Source of the DNA: an uncultured Alphaproteobacteria bacterium
GTDB taxonomy: Bacteria; Pseudomonadota; Alphaproteobacteria; Micropepsales; Micropepsaceae
DNA length: 36,751 bases
NCBI GenBank assembly: GCA_903862715.1
Contig: CAIOYY010000046.1
Span: 1-36,751, forward strand
Direction: 5' to 3'
In this document: in pieces, positions 17,108 through 26,735 of the stretch
Layout of the letters: every line of letters begins with the position of its first letter
Numbering within the stretch: the stretch's first letter is position 1
Translations under genes and position numbers: made by a program
The notes under the pieces: model-generated
Told to the model about the DNA's origin: nothing
Databases searched by the model: none
Seen by the model: only the letters and a program-made list of their open reading frames with translations

Positions 17108-17995
17108 CTGAGCAAGGACACCAACCCGCCCTATATACCGTTTCACCCGAACCCGTCGAAGCCGCGTTTTACGGCTCCGCCGGGTGCGGTGGATTCGCAT
17201 TGCCATGTATTCGGGCCAGCCTCGGTGTTTCCCTATGCGCCGGACCGCAAGTACACGCCGGTCGATGCGCCGAAGGAGAAGCTTTTCGCCCTGCGCGATT
17301 ATCTGGGCTTCGAACGCAATGTAATTGTGCAGGCAAGTTGCCATGGCAAGGACAATGCGGCGTTGATCGATGCGCTAGTACACTCGAATGACAAGGCGCG
17401 CGGTATCGCCGTGATCGGCGAAGATGTCAGCGATGCCGAGCTGCAGGCCATGAACCACGCGGGGGTCAAAGGCGTGCGGTTCAATTTCGTGAAACGTCTC
17501 GTTGACTTTACGCCGCGTGACGTACTGGAGCGGATCGCGGCGCGGATCGCACCCTTGGGCTGGCATATCGTTGTTTATTTCGAAATGCCGGACCTTCCTG
17601 ACCTCGAAGCATTTTTTACTTCCCTGCCGACAACCATCGTGGTCGATCACATGGGGCGCCCCGATGTGAAGAAGGGCGTGGACCATCCGGAGAACCGCCG
17701 CTTCCTGGATATGCTTGAGAAGCACGACAACATCTGGACCAAAGTCAGCTGTTCGGAACGGCTGACGGTTGCAGGCGCACCCTATGACGATGTCGTGCCC
17801 TTCGGCCGCCGACTGGTCGAAACCTTTCCCGACCGCGTTCTATGGGGCACCGACTGGCCGCATCCGAACATGCCGGTCGAGGCGCCCGATGACGGCGTCC
17901 TGGTCGATGTGATTCCCAAGATCGCCGTAACTCCTGAACTGCAGAAAGCGCTGCTGGTCAACAATCCGATGCGCCTTTACTGGCCGGGGGAATAG
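17108..17995 (+). CDS. ligI: 2-pyrone-4,6-dicarboxylate lactonase, apparent CTG start
   Basis: 295 aa when started at the CTG at 17108. The enzyme hydrolyses 2-pyrone-4,6-dicarboxylate to 4-oxalomesaconate. HCH (His31, Cys32, His33), His181 in VVDHMGRPD and Asp249 in WGTDWPHPN match the active site of the Sphingobium enzyme, whose residues are numbered almost identically as I recall them (His31, His33, His180, Asp248). The first GTG in frame, at 17189, codes the residue just before DSHCH and would remove the conserved SKPRFTAPPGA segment. Between the ligJ stop (same frame) and there, no ATG, GTG or TTG occurs. GGAGG at 17098-17102 lies 5 bases before CTG. The stop is 3 bases before ligA. Confidence 0.94.
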   Translation: MSKDTNPPYIPFHPNPSKPRFTAPPGAVDSHCHVFGPASVFPYAPDRKYTPVDAPKEKLFALRDYLGFERNVIVQASCHGKDNAALIDALVHSNDKARGIAVIGEDVSDAELQAMNHAGVKGVRFNFVKRLVDFTPRDVLERIAARIAPLGWHIVVYFEMPDLPDLEAFFTSLPTTIVVDHMGRPDVKKGVDHPENRRFLDMLEKHDNIWTKVSCSERLTVAGAPYDDVVPFGRRLVETFPDRVLWGTDWPHPNMPVEAPDDGVLVDVIPKIAVTPELQKALLVNNPMRLYWPGE

Positions 17996-17998
17996 GAC

Positions 17999-19232
<1,234 letters not shown>

Positions 19233-19268
19233 AATTTCCAGGAACAATAATAAGAAGAGAGAGCCGCT

Positions 19269-20225
19269 ATGAGAATCTGCGTTGCCGGACAGGGCGCCTT
19301 TGGACAGAAACATCTGGATGCGCTGAAGCGCATTGATGGCGTTGAGGTCACCTCACTGATCGGCGGCAACCCCAAGGGCACCGAAGAAGTCGCAAAAAAA
19401 TACGGCATCGCGCATTGGGGCCACGATCTCACGGAGGGCATCGCCCGCGCCGACGCCGTGATTCTTGCCACCCCGACGCAGATGCATCGCGCACAGGGCG
19501 AGCAGGTCATGCGCGCGGGCAAACACGTGCTGATCGAGATCCCGATCGCTGACACGGTCCAGGACGCCGAGGAACTCGCAGCCATTGCGAAGGAGACCGG
19601 TGTCGTCGCCATGGGCGGCCATGTCCGGCGTTTCAATCCCAGCCATCAATGGGTCAACAGGCGCATTCGGAAGGGCGAATTGAAAATCCAGCAAATGGAT
19701 GTGCAGACCTATTTCTTTCGCCGCACCAATATGAATGCGGCAGGAAAACCCCGCAGCTGGACCGACCACCTTCTCTGGCATCACGCCGCCCATACGGTAG
19801 ACCTGTTTCATTACCAAACCGGCGAGACCACTTCGGAGTGCTATGCCGTTCAGGGCCCGCGCCATCCCGAGCTCGGAATCGCCATGGATATGGGCATCGT
19901 TATGAAGGTGCCGTCCGGCGCCATGCTGACGCTATCACTGTCCTTCAACAATGACGGCCCGATTGGTTCATTCTTCCGCTACATCTGCGATAATGGCACC
20001 TATCAGGCCTATTACGACGATCTCGCCGACGGGAAGAAAAACCCGATCGATCTGTCACAGGTCGACGTCTCCATGGACGGCATCGAGCTCGAAGACCGTG
20101 AATTCATTGCCGCGATCCGAGAGAAGCGCGAGCCCAATTCCAGCCTCGCGCAGGTCCTGCCCTGCATGCAGGTGCTGGACCGAATTGAGAAAATGATCGA
20201 TCCGAAGCGCGAGTGCGTAATGTGA
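19269..20225 (+). CDS. ligC: 4-carboxy-2-hydroxymuconate-6-semialdehyde dehydrogenase
   Basis: 318 aa, Gfo/Idh/MocA fold. It oxidises the cyclic hemiacetal of the LigAB product with NADP+ to 2-pyrone-4,6-dicarboxylate. The N-terminal nucleotide motif is MRICVAGQGAFGQKHLDAL. EIPIADT occupies the place of the EKP motif common in this superfamily, a change typical of LigC. The central stretch DHLLWHHAAHTVDLFHYQTG carries the substrate-pocket histidines. ATG at 19269 follows AAGAAGAGAGA. The stop overlaps the next start (GTGA). Confidence 0.95.
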   Translation: MRICVAGQGAFGQKHLDALKRIDGVEVTSLIGGNPKGTEEVAKKYGIAHWGHDLTEGIARADAVILATPTQMHRAQGEQVMRAGKHVLIEIPIADTVQDAEELAAIAKETGVVAMGGHVRRFNPSHQWVNRRIRKGELKIQQMDVQTYFFRRTNMNAAGKPRSWTDHLLWHHAAHTVDLFHYQTGETTSECYAVQGPRHPELGIAMDMGIVMKVPSGAMLTLSLSFNNDGPIGSFFRYICDNGTYQAYYDDLADGKKNPIDLSQVDVSMDGIELEDREFIAAIREKREPNSSLAQVLPCMQVLDRIEKMIDPKRECVM

Positions 20226-21238
20226 GCGCCATGCCCACGCGCAAGCTTGGACCTTTCGATGTTTTTTCCGTCGGCCTTGGCTGCATGAGCCTGTCGCATG
20301 CCTATGGCATTCCGCCAGACGCGGAAACGGGAGCGAAAATTCTGAATGCGGCGTTGGATCTCGGCTACACCCATCTCGACACCGCATCGCTTTACGGCTT
20401 CGGCGCCAATGAGATGCTGATCGGGAATGTCCTGAAAAAGCGGCGGAACGAATTCGCACTCGCCAGCAAATGCGGCATGTTCCGCAATGCGGCCGGCCAG
20501 CGCGAGATCAATGGCGATCCCGCCATTCTCAGGAAAACCTGCGAGGAGAGCCTGCAACGCCTGCAGACCGACGTGATCGACCTTTACTATTTGCACCGCT
20601 GGGACAAACGACGCCCCATCGAGGAGAGTATCGGCACGCTTTCAGATCTCGTGCGCGAAGGCAAAATCAAAACCATTGGCCTCTCTGAAGTGGGCGCCGC
20701 GACCATCCGCAAGGCGCATAAGGTTCACCCCCTTGCCGCGGTGCAGACCGAGTATTCCCTTTGGACCCGCAACGCCGAAACGGCAGTACTCGAAACCTGC
20801 AAGGAGCTTGGGATCACCTTCGTCGCGTTCAGCCCGCTCGCGCGCGGATTCTTAAGCGGGAAGTTGCGCGAAGTTGGGAGCCTGCCGCCGAAAGACATAC
20901 GCCTCGCCATGCCGCGCTTTCAGCCGGGGCATTTCGAGCGCAATTTGCGCCTGCTCGACGGCCTTGAGGAAATTGCGAATGCGCATGAGGCCACGATGGG
21001 GCAGATCGCGCTGGCCTGGCTGCTCGCGCAAGGCAATCACATCATACCCATACCGGGGACGACAAAGCTTGATCACCTCAAGGAGAATGCAGACGCGGCG
21101 CATTTAACTCTGTCTGCAGAGACGCTGGACAAACTGAATGCGCTAATAAATCCGACAACCGTTTCGGGCCCGCGATACCCCGCCTCCACATTGCCGGAGA
21201 TCGATACTGAGGAAGAAGACCTCACACGTTACGCGTGA
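20222..21238 (+). CDS. aldo/keto reductase
   Basis: 338 aa from the GTG at 20222, which overlaps the ligC stop as GTGA; an ATG at 20231 is possible. The TIM-barrel AKR tetrad is Asp53, Tyr58 (THLDTASLYG), Lys83 (ASKCG) and His125 (LHRWD). The sequence resembles the AKR11/AKR13-type group (VGLGCMSLSHAYG near the N terminus, PIPGTTKLDHLKENADA near the C terminus). These NADPH enzymes reduce aldehydes and ketones. No step of the protocatechuate pathway needs it. Reduction of an aromatic aldehyde or a pathway semialdehyde is possible but not shown. Confidence 0.9.
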   Translation: MSAMPTRKLGPFDVFSVGLGCMSLSHAYGIPPDAETGAKILNAALDLGYTHLDTASLYGFGANEMLIGNVLKKRRNEFALASKCGMFRNAAGQREINGDPAILRKTCEESLQRLQTDVIDLYYLHRWDKRRPIEESIGTLSDLVREGKIKTIGLSEVGAATIRKAHKVHPLAAVQTEYSLWTRNAETAVLETCKELGITFVAFSPLARGFLSGKLREVGSLPPKDIRLAMPRFQPGHFERNLRLLDGLEEIANAHEATMGQIALAWLLAQGNHIIPIPGTTKLDHLKENADAAHLTLSAETLDKLNALINPTTVSGPRYPASTLPEIDTEEEDLTRYA

Positions 21239-22383
21239 GCGGCAAACCCACACTTCTTGTCGAAGGCTGGCGGTTTCTGCCGCATTCCTACGCCATTGTG
21301 AATCAGTGGCAATTGCTGGCGCTGGCGCGGCGAGGCGACATCGACCTCAAAATCCGCGATACGCCCTATCCTTATGAAGGATGGAAAGCGGCGCGCGGCA
21401 TATTTCCTGCGCGGGACGAGGCGGCGCTCGATGCGCTTAACCGTGCAGAGGATGGTGAGAATTTCGATATCACCTATCGCATCGGCTTTCCCTATGATTT
21501 CCGGCTTGCGCCGAGCAAAAGGACGGCCGTGTTTCTGACCTCCGAATACCAGAACATCGCGCCGGCTTACTTCGCCGGGAGTCCGGACTTCGCTGCGCTG
21601 AGGAAAGATCCGCGCTTCGCCATCGTCACGCCGTCCAACTGGTCGGCGAGAGCCTGCCGCGATCTTGGGTTTCCAGACCAGCAGATTGCCGTCATTCCAC
21701 ATGGCGTCGAGACGGCGCTCTTTCGTCCCGACGCCGAAGGGCGCGCAAGCGCGCGACGTCACCTCGGGCTCGAGGGTTTTGTTTTTTTCAACAATGGCGC
21801 GATGACGCCGAACAAGGGTATCGATCTGTTACTGAAGGCGTTCGCCATCGTCGCTGGTCGCCACAGCCATGCGCGGCTGATCCTGAAGGGACTGGATCCG
21901 CTTTACGATTCCAGAAATACCCTGCAACGAAATCTGGGCGCGCTGACCTCAGCCGAGCGTGAAGCGATTCAGGGAAAAATCGTTTTCGTTGGCGCAGCGC
22001 TGGGCATGAAAGAAATGGCCGCGCTCTATCAGGCGTCCGACGCCTATGTTTCGCCCTATCGCGCCGAGGGGTTCAACATGCCGGTTCTCGAAGCAGCAGC
22101 CTCGGGCCTTCCCATCATCTGCACCGCGGGAGGCCCGACAGATGATTTCGTGACCGGTGATTTTGCGCGCCCGATCGAAAGCCGCGTCGAAGAGGTAGAA
22201 TACAACGGCTTGCCCGGACGCCACCTCGTTCCCGATTTTGAGCATCTCGTTAGCCTTATGCGGGAAGCCATGGAAAATCGCGTCTGGCAGGGGCAAGCCG
22301 CTAGAACTGGACCGTTGCATACACACCTGCGCTATGGCTGGGACAGAGTGGTTGACAGCTTGTTGCGTGCGCTCGGAGCGTAA
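21235..22383 (+). CDS. glycosyltransferase, GT4-like
   Basis: 382 aa, GT-B fold. The N-terminal half binds the acceptor. The C-terminal half has FFNNGAMTPNKGIDLLLKAF, the LILKGLD strand, the LYQASDAYVSPYRAEGF block and the EX7E motif (Glu278...Glu286, EGFNMPVLE) that binds the nucleotide-sugar donor. The donor and acceptor cannot be read from sequence. No sugar-nucleotide, capsule or lipopolysaccharide genes are near. The start is a GTG overlapping the reductase stop as GTGA, so it is translated from the lig message, an unexpected setting for a glycosyltransferase. No terminator is visible after it. Confidence 0.88.
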   Translation: MSGKPTLLVEGWRFLPHSYAIVNQWQLLALARRGDIDLKIRDTPYPYEGWKAARGIFPARDEAALDALNRAEDGENFDITYRIGFPYDFRLAPSKRTAVFLTSEYQNIAPAYFAGSPDFAALRKDPRFAIVTPSNWSARACRDLGFPDQQIAVIPHGVETALFRPDAEGRASARRHLGLEGFVFFNNGAMTPNKGIDLLLKAFAIVAGRHSHARLILKGLDPLYDSRNTLQRNLGALTSAEREAIQGKIVFVGAALGMKEMAALYQASDAYVSPYRAEGFNMPVLEAAASGLPIICTAGGPTDDFVTGDFARPIESRVEEVEYNGLPGRHLVPDFEHLVSLMREAMENRVWQGQAARTGPLHTHLRYGWDRVVDSLLRALGA

Positions 22384-22528
22384 GGCCAAGTTTGCCACAT
22401 TCGGGCGCCGTTTCCGTGCTATATAAAAGCGGACTCGAAATTTCCCTGCCAGCGCCACCCGCCTTTACGAAGGCCCGTACCCCGTTCCGCTGGCCGGAAA
22501 ACAACCACATTCCGCGAAGGAGCGCCCC

Positions 22529-22753
22529 ATGTCCGGTTCAGCCGACTCACGCAAGGACGACGCGAGACGTAAAGCCCAGAAGTTGTTTGCGTCCACTGAA
22601 CGCCGCAAGGAACTGGCGCGGAAGGAACAGGAAAACGAACGCGATGCGGTCGCCAACAAGACCGCCAAGCTGCGCGCCATGCGTCTTGCGAAAGAACAGG
22701 AAGATGCAGAGGCGCCAAAACCCACGCCGGCTCCGAAGCGCGCTAAGACCTGA
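22529..22753 (+). CDS. small highly charged protein of unknown function
   Basis: 74 aa with AAGGAG 5 to 6 bases before the ATG, which argues that it is translated. Composition is dominated by Lys, Arg, Glu, Asp and Ala; residues 6-62 have the look of one long helix or coiled coil (ELARKEQENERDAVANKTAK), ending in a Pro/Lys tail (PKPTPAPKRAKT). No signal, membrane segment or motif is present. An A+T-rich TATATAAA at 22420-22427 upstream could be part of its promoter. It precedes the cold-shock gene, but by 246 bases, so the two are probably separate units. Confidence 0.68.
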   Translation: MSGSADSRKDDARRKAQKLFASTERRKELARKEQENERDAVANKTAKLRAMRLAKEQEDAEAPKPTPAPKRAKT

Positions 22754-22999
22754 AAGGGTTATCGAATTCGGGATTTTCATGCTGCAGTGCGGCGTGGCAA
22801 TTCCATTGAAAATCCGTCACCAAACGTGTATTGACACGACACCGCGACGGCGTCCGTCAGAAGAAGCGCCCTGTTGTTCCTTACTCGCATCAAAGCGCGC
22901 TTGGACGAGACAGCCAACTTCCCAGACTGATGATTGCGTCACCTCGCGCCTGCACGGGCATGTCGCTCGTGTGAAATACCGAAGCACTAGGAGCAGTCA
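22754..22999 (+). promoter_or_regulatory. upstream region and likely long 5' leader of the cold-shock gene
   Basis: 246 bases without a supported gene. A TTGACA lies at 22831-22836, but no good -10 stands 16-18 bases later. A long untranslated leader is usual for CspA-type genes, where it folds differently at low temperature. I cannot show a fold here by eye. Confidence 0.35.
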
Positions 23000-23203
23000 A
23001 TGGCTATCGGAACAGTGAAGTTTTTTAACGTGAGCAAGGGCTTCGGCTTTATTTCGCCGGAAGATGGCGGCAAGGACGTTTTCGTCCATGCCACTGCGGT
23101 TGAGGCGGCTGGTATGCGCAGCCTGGCCGAAGGCCAGCGCGTGCAATTCGACATTCAGCCGGATGCACGTGGCCAGAAGGCCGTGAACCTGCGCGCGGCG
23201 TAA
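23000..23203 (+). CDS. CspA-family cold-shock protein
   Basis: 67 aa, a single cold-shock domain. The two RNA-binding motifs are intact: RNP1 KGFGFI (residues 14-19) and RNP2 DVFVH (27-31). The N terminus [20 protein letters not shown] is typical of alphaproteobacterial members. It binds single-stranded RNA or DNA and acts as an RNA chaperone. The start ATG has AGGAG 6 bases upstream. It is monocistronic, closed by the terminator at 23228. Sequence alone does not say whether it is cold-induced. Confidence 0.95.
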   Translation: MAIGTVKFFNVSKGFGFISPEDGGKDVFVHATAVEAAGMRSLAEGQRVQFDIQPDARGQKAVNLRAA

Positions 23204-23227
23204 TTCCCGCAACGTCGGTTCTGAATT

Positions 23228-23263
23228 AAAGGGCGGCGCGAGAAATCGCGTCGCCCTTTTTCT
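23228..23263 (+). terminator. strong intrinsic terminator of the cold-shock gene
   Basis: A 14-bp stem (AAAGGGCGGCGCGA at 23228-23241 with TCGCGTCGCCCTTT at 23246-23259, one G-U pair) closes on a GAAA tetraloop and runs into TTTTTCTTTG. It begins 25 bases after the stop. Confidence 0.95.
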
Positions 23264-23417
23264 TTGTTTGACTGGCTGGTTGGGCCGGGCTTTTGGGGTT
23301 GGAAAGCGCCCGCGAGGCTAGATCGCGGAGGTGTTCCCATTCCATTAAGGATCGTCACGGCCAGCCCCGCATTTGGCGGCTTGCCCGGCGGGACCCGCCT
23401 CCGATAGAGAAAGGACG

Positions 23418-23879
23418 ATGGCTCCCGACGCTACCTTCTGGATCGACACCCCGGATTCGCCGGCGGATATTCAAGCTTTGCTCGTGACGCAGTGCGGTTT
23501 TCTGACGATCGATGATCTCGGCGCAGCAAAGCGCGCGACCGGCGAAGGAATCGTTGCCTTTGTGTCCGCGGAGAAAACAGACGGCGGATACCTGGAGGAT
23601 GCCGGTATTCGTGCCCGCCGGAAAATTTATTTCAGCTGCTCAGACAAGGACAATTCGGCGGAGTGGACGCGGAATGTCTTCCGCGCGGTGAACGCCTTGC
23701 TTCACGCCTTCGGCGGCGATGCGCTTCTCATCTATGCACCGGACTATCCTACCCTGCTGCGCAAGAAAGGCGACCTTGTCCTCGACGAGCGGCGCGGTCT
23801 GTGGAGCTTGGATGTCGAGCCCCAGATCCTTCCGCTGATCGACTTACCTTTTCGGTTCGGCATCATTCCTTCGACGTGA
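23418..23879 (+). CDS. hypothetical protein, possibly SitI3-like
   Basis: 153 aa from the ATG at 23418, with AAAGGA 4 bases upstream. It is a small soluble alpha/beta protein with no signal or membrane segment. The C-terminal half (DALLIYAPDYPTLLRKKG then LVLDERRGLW) and the ending LIDLPFRFGIIP recall the SitI3 group of small proteins, some of which are immunity proteins to contact-delivered toxins in Myxococcus; this is a resemblance from memory, not a search result. No toxin gene is beside it. It converges on the SDR gene with 26 bases between stops. Confidence 0.7.
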   Translation: MAPDATFWIDTPDSPADIQALLVTQCGFLTIDDLGAAKRATGEGIVAFVSAEKTDGGYLEDAGIRARRKIYFSCSDKDNSAEWTRNVFRAVNALLHAFGGDALLIYAPDYPTLLRKKGDLVLDERRGLWSLDVEPQILPLIDLPFRFGIIPST

Positions 23880-23905
23880 GGACGGGGACGAGACCAGAGC
23901 CCGCC

Positions 23906-24664
23906 CTACTCCGCGTAGATCATCTTCACGCTCATGCCCCCGTCGATGATGACGTTCTGGCCGGTCATGAAGGACGCGTGTTCGGCAAGGAACAGACAGG
24001 CGTCGGCGATATCCTCAGGTCTTCCTACGCGCCCCACGGGATGCTGTTCGCGGTCCTCGCGCGAATGCTTTGGTTTTGTGGCCCGACCGGAAAACTGCCA
24101 GTCGGAGGTTTCAATCCATCCCGGGCTGATCGCATTCACGCGAATGCCGTGTGATCCGAGGCTGATCGCCATGCCATGCGTCAGCGCGACGATACCGCCC
24201 TTGGACGCCGTGTAGGCTTCGGTTCCCCGCTCCGACATGAAGGCGCGGGTGGAGGCCATGTTGATGATGGCCCCTTTGATCTTGGCTGCGATCATGGCCT
24301 TCGCTGCCGCCTGGGAACAAAGAAAGGTGCCGCGCAGATTGACCGCGATAACATGGTCAAACTCCTTCGCCGTCAGTTTCAGAAACGGCACGTTCCGCAT
24401 GATGCCGGCGTTGTTCACCAGCACATCGGGCGTGCCGAGAATTTTTACGGTGGTCGCCATCCATTTGGTGATATCGGCGGGACGGGACATGTCCGCCTTT
24501 ACGTAGATTGCTTGTGCACCCATGCCTTTCACGGCCTCAAGGGCTTCACGCCCTGCATTCTCTTCAGGGTCCGCAATCGACACCGCATAACCTGCGCGCG
24601 CAAAACCATAGGAAATGGCGCGGCCTATGCCTTGCGCGCCCCCCGTCACCGCTGCGATCTTCAT
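23906..24664 (-). CDS. SDR-family NAD(P)-dependent oxidoreductase
   Basis: 252 aa, a classical short-chain dehydrogenase. The coenzyme motif TGGAQGIG (7-14), NNAG (84-87), the Ser138-Tyr151-Lys155 triad (NMAST and AYTASK) and the C-terminal GGMSVKMIYAE are all present. ADPEEN after the second strand carries the acidic residue that favours NAD over NADP. The ATG at 24664 has GGAGG upstream. The substrate is unknown; sugar alcohols or 3-oxoacyl compounds are common for this type. It is monocistronic and diverges from the ABC exporter. Confidence 0.92.
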   Translation of the reverse strand: MKIAAVTGGAQGIGRAISYGFARAGYAVSIADPEENAGREALEAVKGMGAQAIYVKADMSRPADITKWMATTVKILGTPDVLVNNAGIMRNVPFLKLTAKEFDHVIAVNLRGTFLCSQAAAKAMIAAKIKGAIINMASTRAFMSERGTEAYTASKGGIVALTHGMAISLGSHGIRVNAISPGWIETSDWQFSGRATKPKHSREDREQHPVGRVGRPEDIADACLFLAEHASFMTGQNVIIDGGMSVKMIYAE

Positions 24665-24895
24665 GCCGTTCCTCCAAGTTACTTGCCCGTCTTAACGCAT
24701 GGACACGATGCAAGATGCATAGTGACGCGAGGACATCCCCCTCGATCAGCGCGTTCCTTCAAAGCATAACGTTCTTGTGACGCCCGAAATCAAGCGATCA
24801 AAAGCGGTGCCACGCCCTGAATTCCGCTGTAGACGCCATCGCCGGGCAGGCCCTATCGTTCCCGTCCCTTTCGTAACCGACGCCGGACATCCCTC
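24665..24895. promoter_or_regulatory. divergent intergenic region, SDR gene and ABC exporter
   Basis: 231 bases that must contain the promoters of both flanking units. I see no convincing hexamer pair, palindrome or RNA structure. Confidence 0.3.
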
Positions 24896-25882
24896 ATGAC
24901 ACGATCCAACGAAACCGAGGCCTTGCCCGCCATTATGGCACGCGGCCTCGTCAAACATTTCAGGGATGTGCACGCGGTCGATGCCATAGACCTGGATGTG
25001 CCGCAGGGAATGATCTTCGGGATTCTTGGGCCCAATGGCGCAGGGAAAACAACATTGCTGCGCCTTCTCGCCACACTGCTCACGCCAGATGCGGGCTCGG
25101 CGCAAGTGATGGGGCATGATCTGATCAGGTCGCCTCAGGCAGTGCGTTCCTCCATTGCCCTCACGGGGCAATTTGCTTCGCTCGACGAAGATCTCACCGG
25201 TATCGAGAATCTGATTTTCCTCGCGCGCCTTTGGGGTTTTACCGGCAAGAGGGCCAGAGCACGCGCCGACGAATTGCTGACGATTTTCGATCTGACGGAC
25301 GCCGCCCAACGTCAGGTGAAGGACTACTCAGGCGGCATGCGGCGCAGGCTCGATATCGCCGCCTCGCTGGTGGTCACGCCGCATGTACTGTTTCTAGACG
25401 AACCGACCACGGGCCTTGACCCCGTGGCGCGCAAGCATGTGTGGCAGATGATCCGTGCGCTGGCAGAGCATGGCGTAACCATTCTTCTGACCACGCAATA
25501 TCTCGAAGAGGCCGACCAGCTTGCCGCGCGGATTGCGGTCATCGATCACGGCAAGAAAATCGCCGAAGGCACGAGCCGTGAATTGAAGGCCGCCGCAGGT
25601 TCTGGCTTTCTTCATGTGACTCTGGCGGATCCGGCGCAATTCGCGGCGGCGGCGCAATTGCTCGAAGGGCTGATGGGCGGGCAGGCACAGCACAGCGCCG
25701 AGGGTGCGGCGGTTTCGATTAAAGCGAACAGCCCGCAGGCCGCGAGCGAGGCATTGACCGAACTGACCAAAGCCGGAATTGAGGTGATCGATTTCTCAAT
25801 GGGGGCGCCGAGCCTAGATGAGGTTTTCTTTGCCCTGACAGGAAATGCCGCGGAAGCGCCCTCCATGGAAACCGCACAATGA
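24896..25882 (+). CDS. DrrA-type ABC transporter ATP-binding protein
   Basis: 328 aa. Walker A GPNGAGKTT (about 44-52), the signature YSGGMRRRLDIAAS, Walker B VLFLDEPTTGLD and the switch region LLTTQYLEEADQ are all visible. A C-terminal extension of about 100 residues (from ELKAAAGSGFLHV) is the DrrA-type domain found in drug and lipid exporters. It provides the nucleotide-binding half of an ABC-2 exporter, with the permease translated from the ATGA overlap at its stop. Daunorubicin-resistance-like annotation describes family shape; the cargo is not known. Confidence 0.93.
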   Translation: MTRSNETEALPAIMARGLVKHFRDVHAVDAIDLDVPQGMIFGILGPNGAGKTTLLRLLATLLTPDAGSAQVMGHDLIRSPQAVRSSIALTGQFASLDEDLTGIENLIFLARLWGFTGKRARARADELLTIFDLTDAAQRQVKDYSGGMRRRLDIAASLVVTPHVLFLDEPTTGLDPVARKHVWQMIRALAEHGVTILLTTQYLEEADQLAARIAVIDHGKKIAEGTSRELKAAAGSGFLHVTLADPAQFAAAAQLLEGLMGGQAQHSAEGAAVSIKANSPQAASEALTELTKAGIEVIDFSMGAPSLDEVFFALTGNAAEAPSMETAQ

Positions 25883-26682
25883 ATAAGATCGAACATTCGG
25901 CGCTTATTCTTTCGAGCCGTCCTGAGCGCCCTTCGGCGCTGTCCAATGCGCTGACATTCGGATGGCGCGCGGCGCTCAAGTTCAAGCATGTGCCCGAACA
26001 ATTTTTCGATCTGGTCATGACTCCGATCATGTTCACGCTGCTGTTCACCTTTGTGTTTGGCGGCGCGCTGGCGGGCTCGACCGGTGTTTATATCCAATAT
26101 CTTCTGCCAGGCATTCTGGTGCAGACGGTCGTGTTCAATTCACTCTATTCCGGCATGGGCCTGAATACCGACCTCGGAAAGGGATTGTTCGATCGTTTCC
26201 GCTCGCTGCCGATCTGGTCGATGTCGCCCTTTGCCGGCCTGATCGTGGGCGATTTTCTGCGCCATCTGATTGCCGGCGTGATCATTCTCGGTATCGGCAT
26301 GATCTTCGGCTATCGCCCCGAAGCGGGTTTCATCGGCGTTGTCGGCGCGTTTCTTCTGTTGCTCGCCATCGGCTTCGGGATGGGCTGGATTTTTCTGGTG
26401 CTCGGCCTCGTCATGCGCACGCCCAATACCGTGATGACGATGGGCTTCACCGGCATCATGCCCCTCGTCTTCGCGTCCAACATTATGGTGGAACCGGAAA
26501 CCATGCCGGGATGGCTGCGGGCCTTTGTCGAGGTTAATCCGATTTCGCTGATGACGACGGCCATGCGGGGACTGTTGGGCGGCGGGGCTACCTTTACCAG
26601 CGTTTCGCTGGCGCTTCTTGCCCCAATCATTCTAACAGCCACCCTGGCGCCGCTGACCCTCTGGCTGTATCGGCGGCGGTAA
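25879..26682 (+). CDS. ABC-2 type transporter permease (DrrB-like)
   Basis: 267 aa with about six membrane segments. An N-terminal cytoplasmic stretch of about 40 residues (NALTFGWRAALKFKHVPEQF) leads into TPIMFTLLFTFVFGGAL. The conserved ABC-2 patterns include LLPGILVQTVVFNSLYSG, GLFDRFRSLPIWSMSPFAG and the final MTTAMRGLLGGGATF. It starts at an ATG overlapping the ATPase stop by 4 bases and forms with it a two-gene exporter unit. Confidence 0.93.
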   Translation: MNKIEHSALILSSRPERPSALSNALTFGWRAALKFKHVPEQFFDLVMTPIMFTLLFTFVFGGALAGSTGVYIQYLLPGILVQTVVFNSLYSGMGLNTDLGKGLFDRFRSLPIWSMSPFAGLIVGDFLRHLIAGVIILGIGMIFGYRPEAGFIGVVGAFLLLLAIGFGMGWIFLVLGLVMRTPNTVMTMGFTGIMPLVFASNIMVEPETMPGWLRAFVEVNPISLMTTAMRGLLGGGATFTSVSLALLAPIILTATLAPLTLWLYRRR

Positions 26683-26735
26683 GCGCGGGGCGGCGATTAC
26701 CTGCATATCGCATAAATCCCGGGGCCTATGGTACC

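Noticed and set aside
22392-23018. 208-codon frame through the small charged gene and cold-shock leader
   Set aside because: Overlaps two genes with good ribosome sites in other frames and shows no protein-like pattern.
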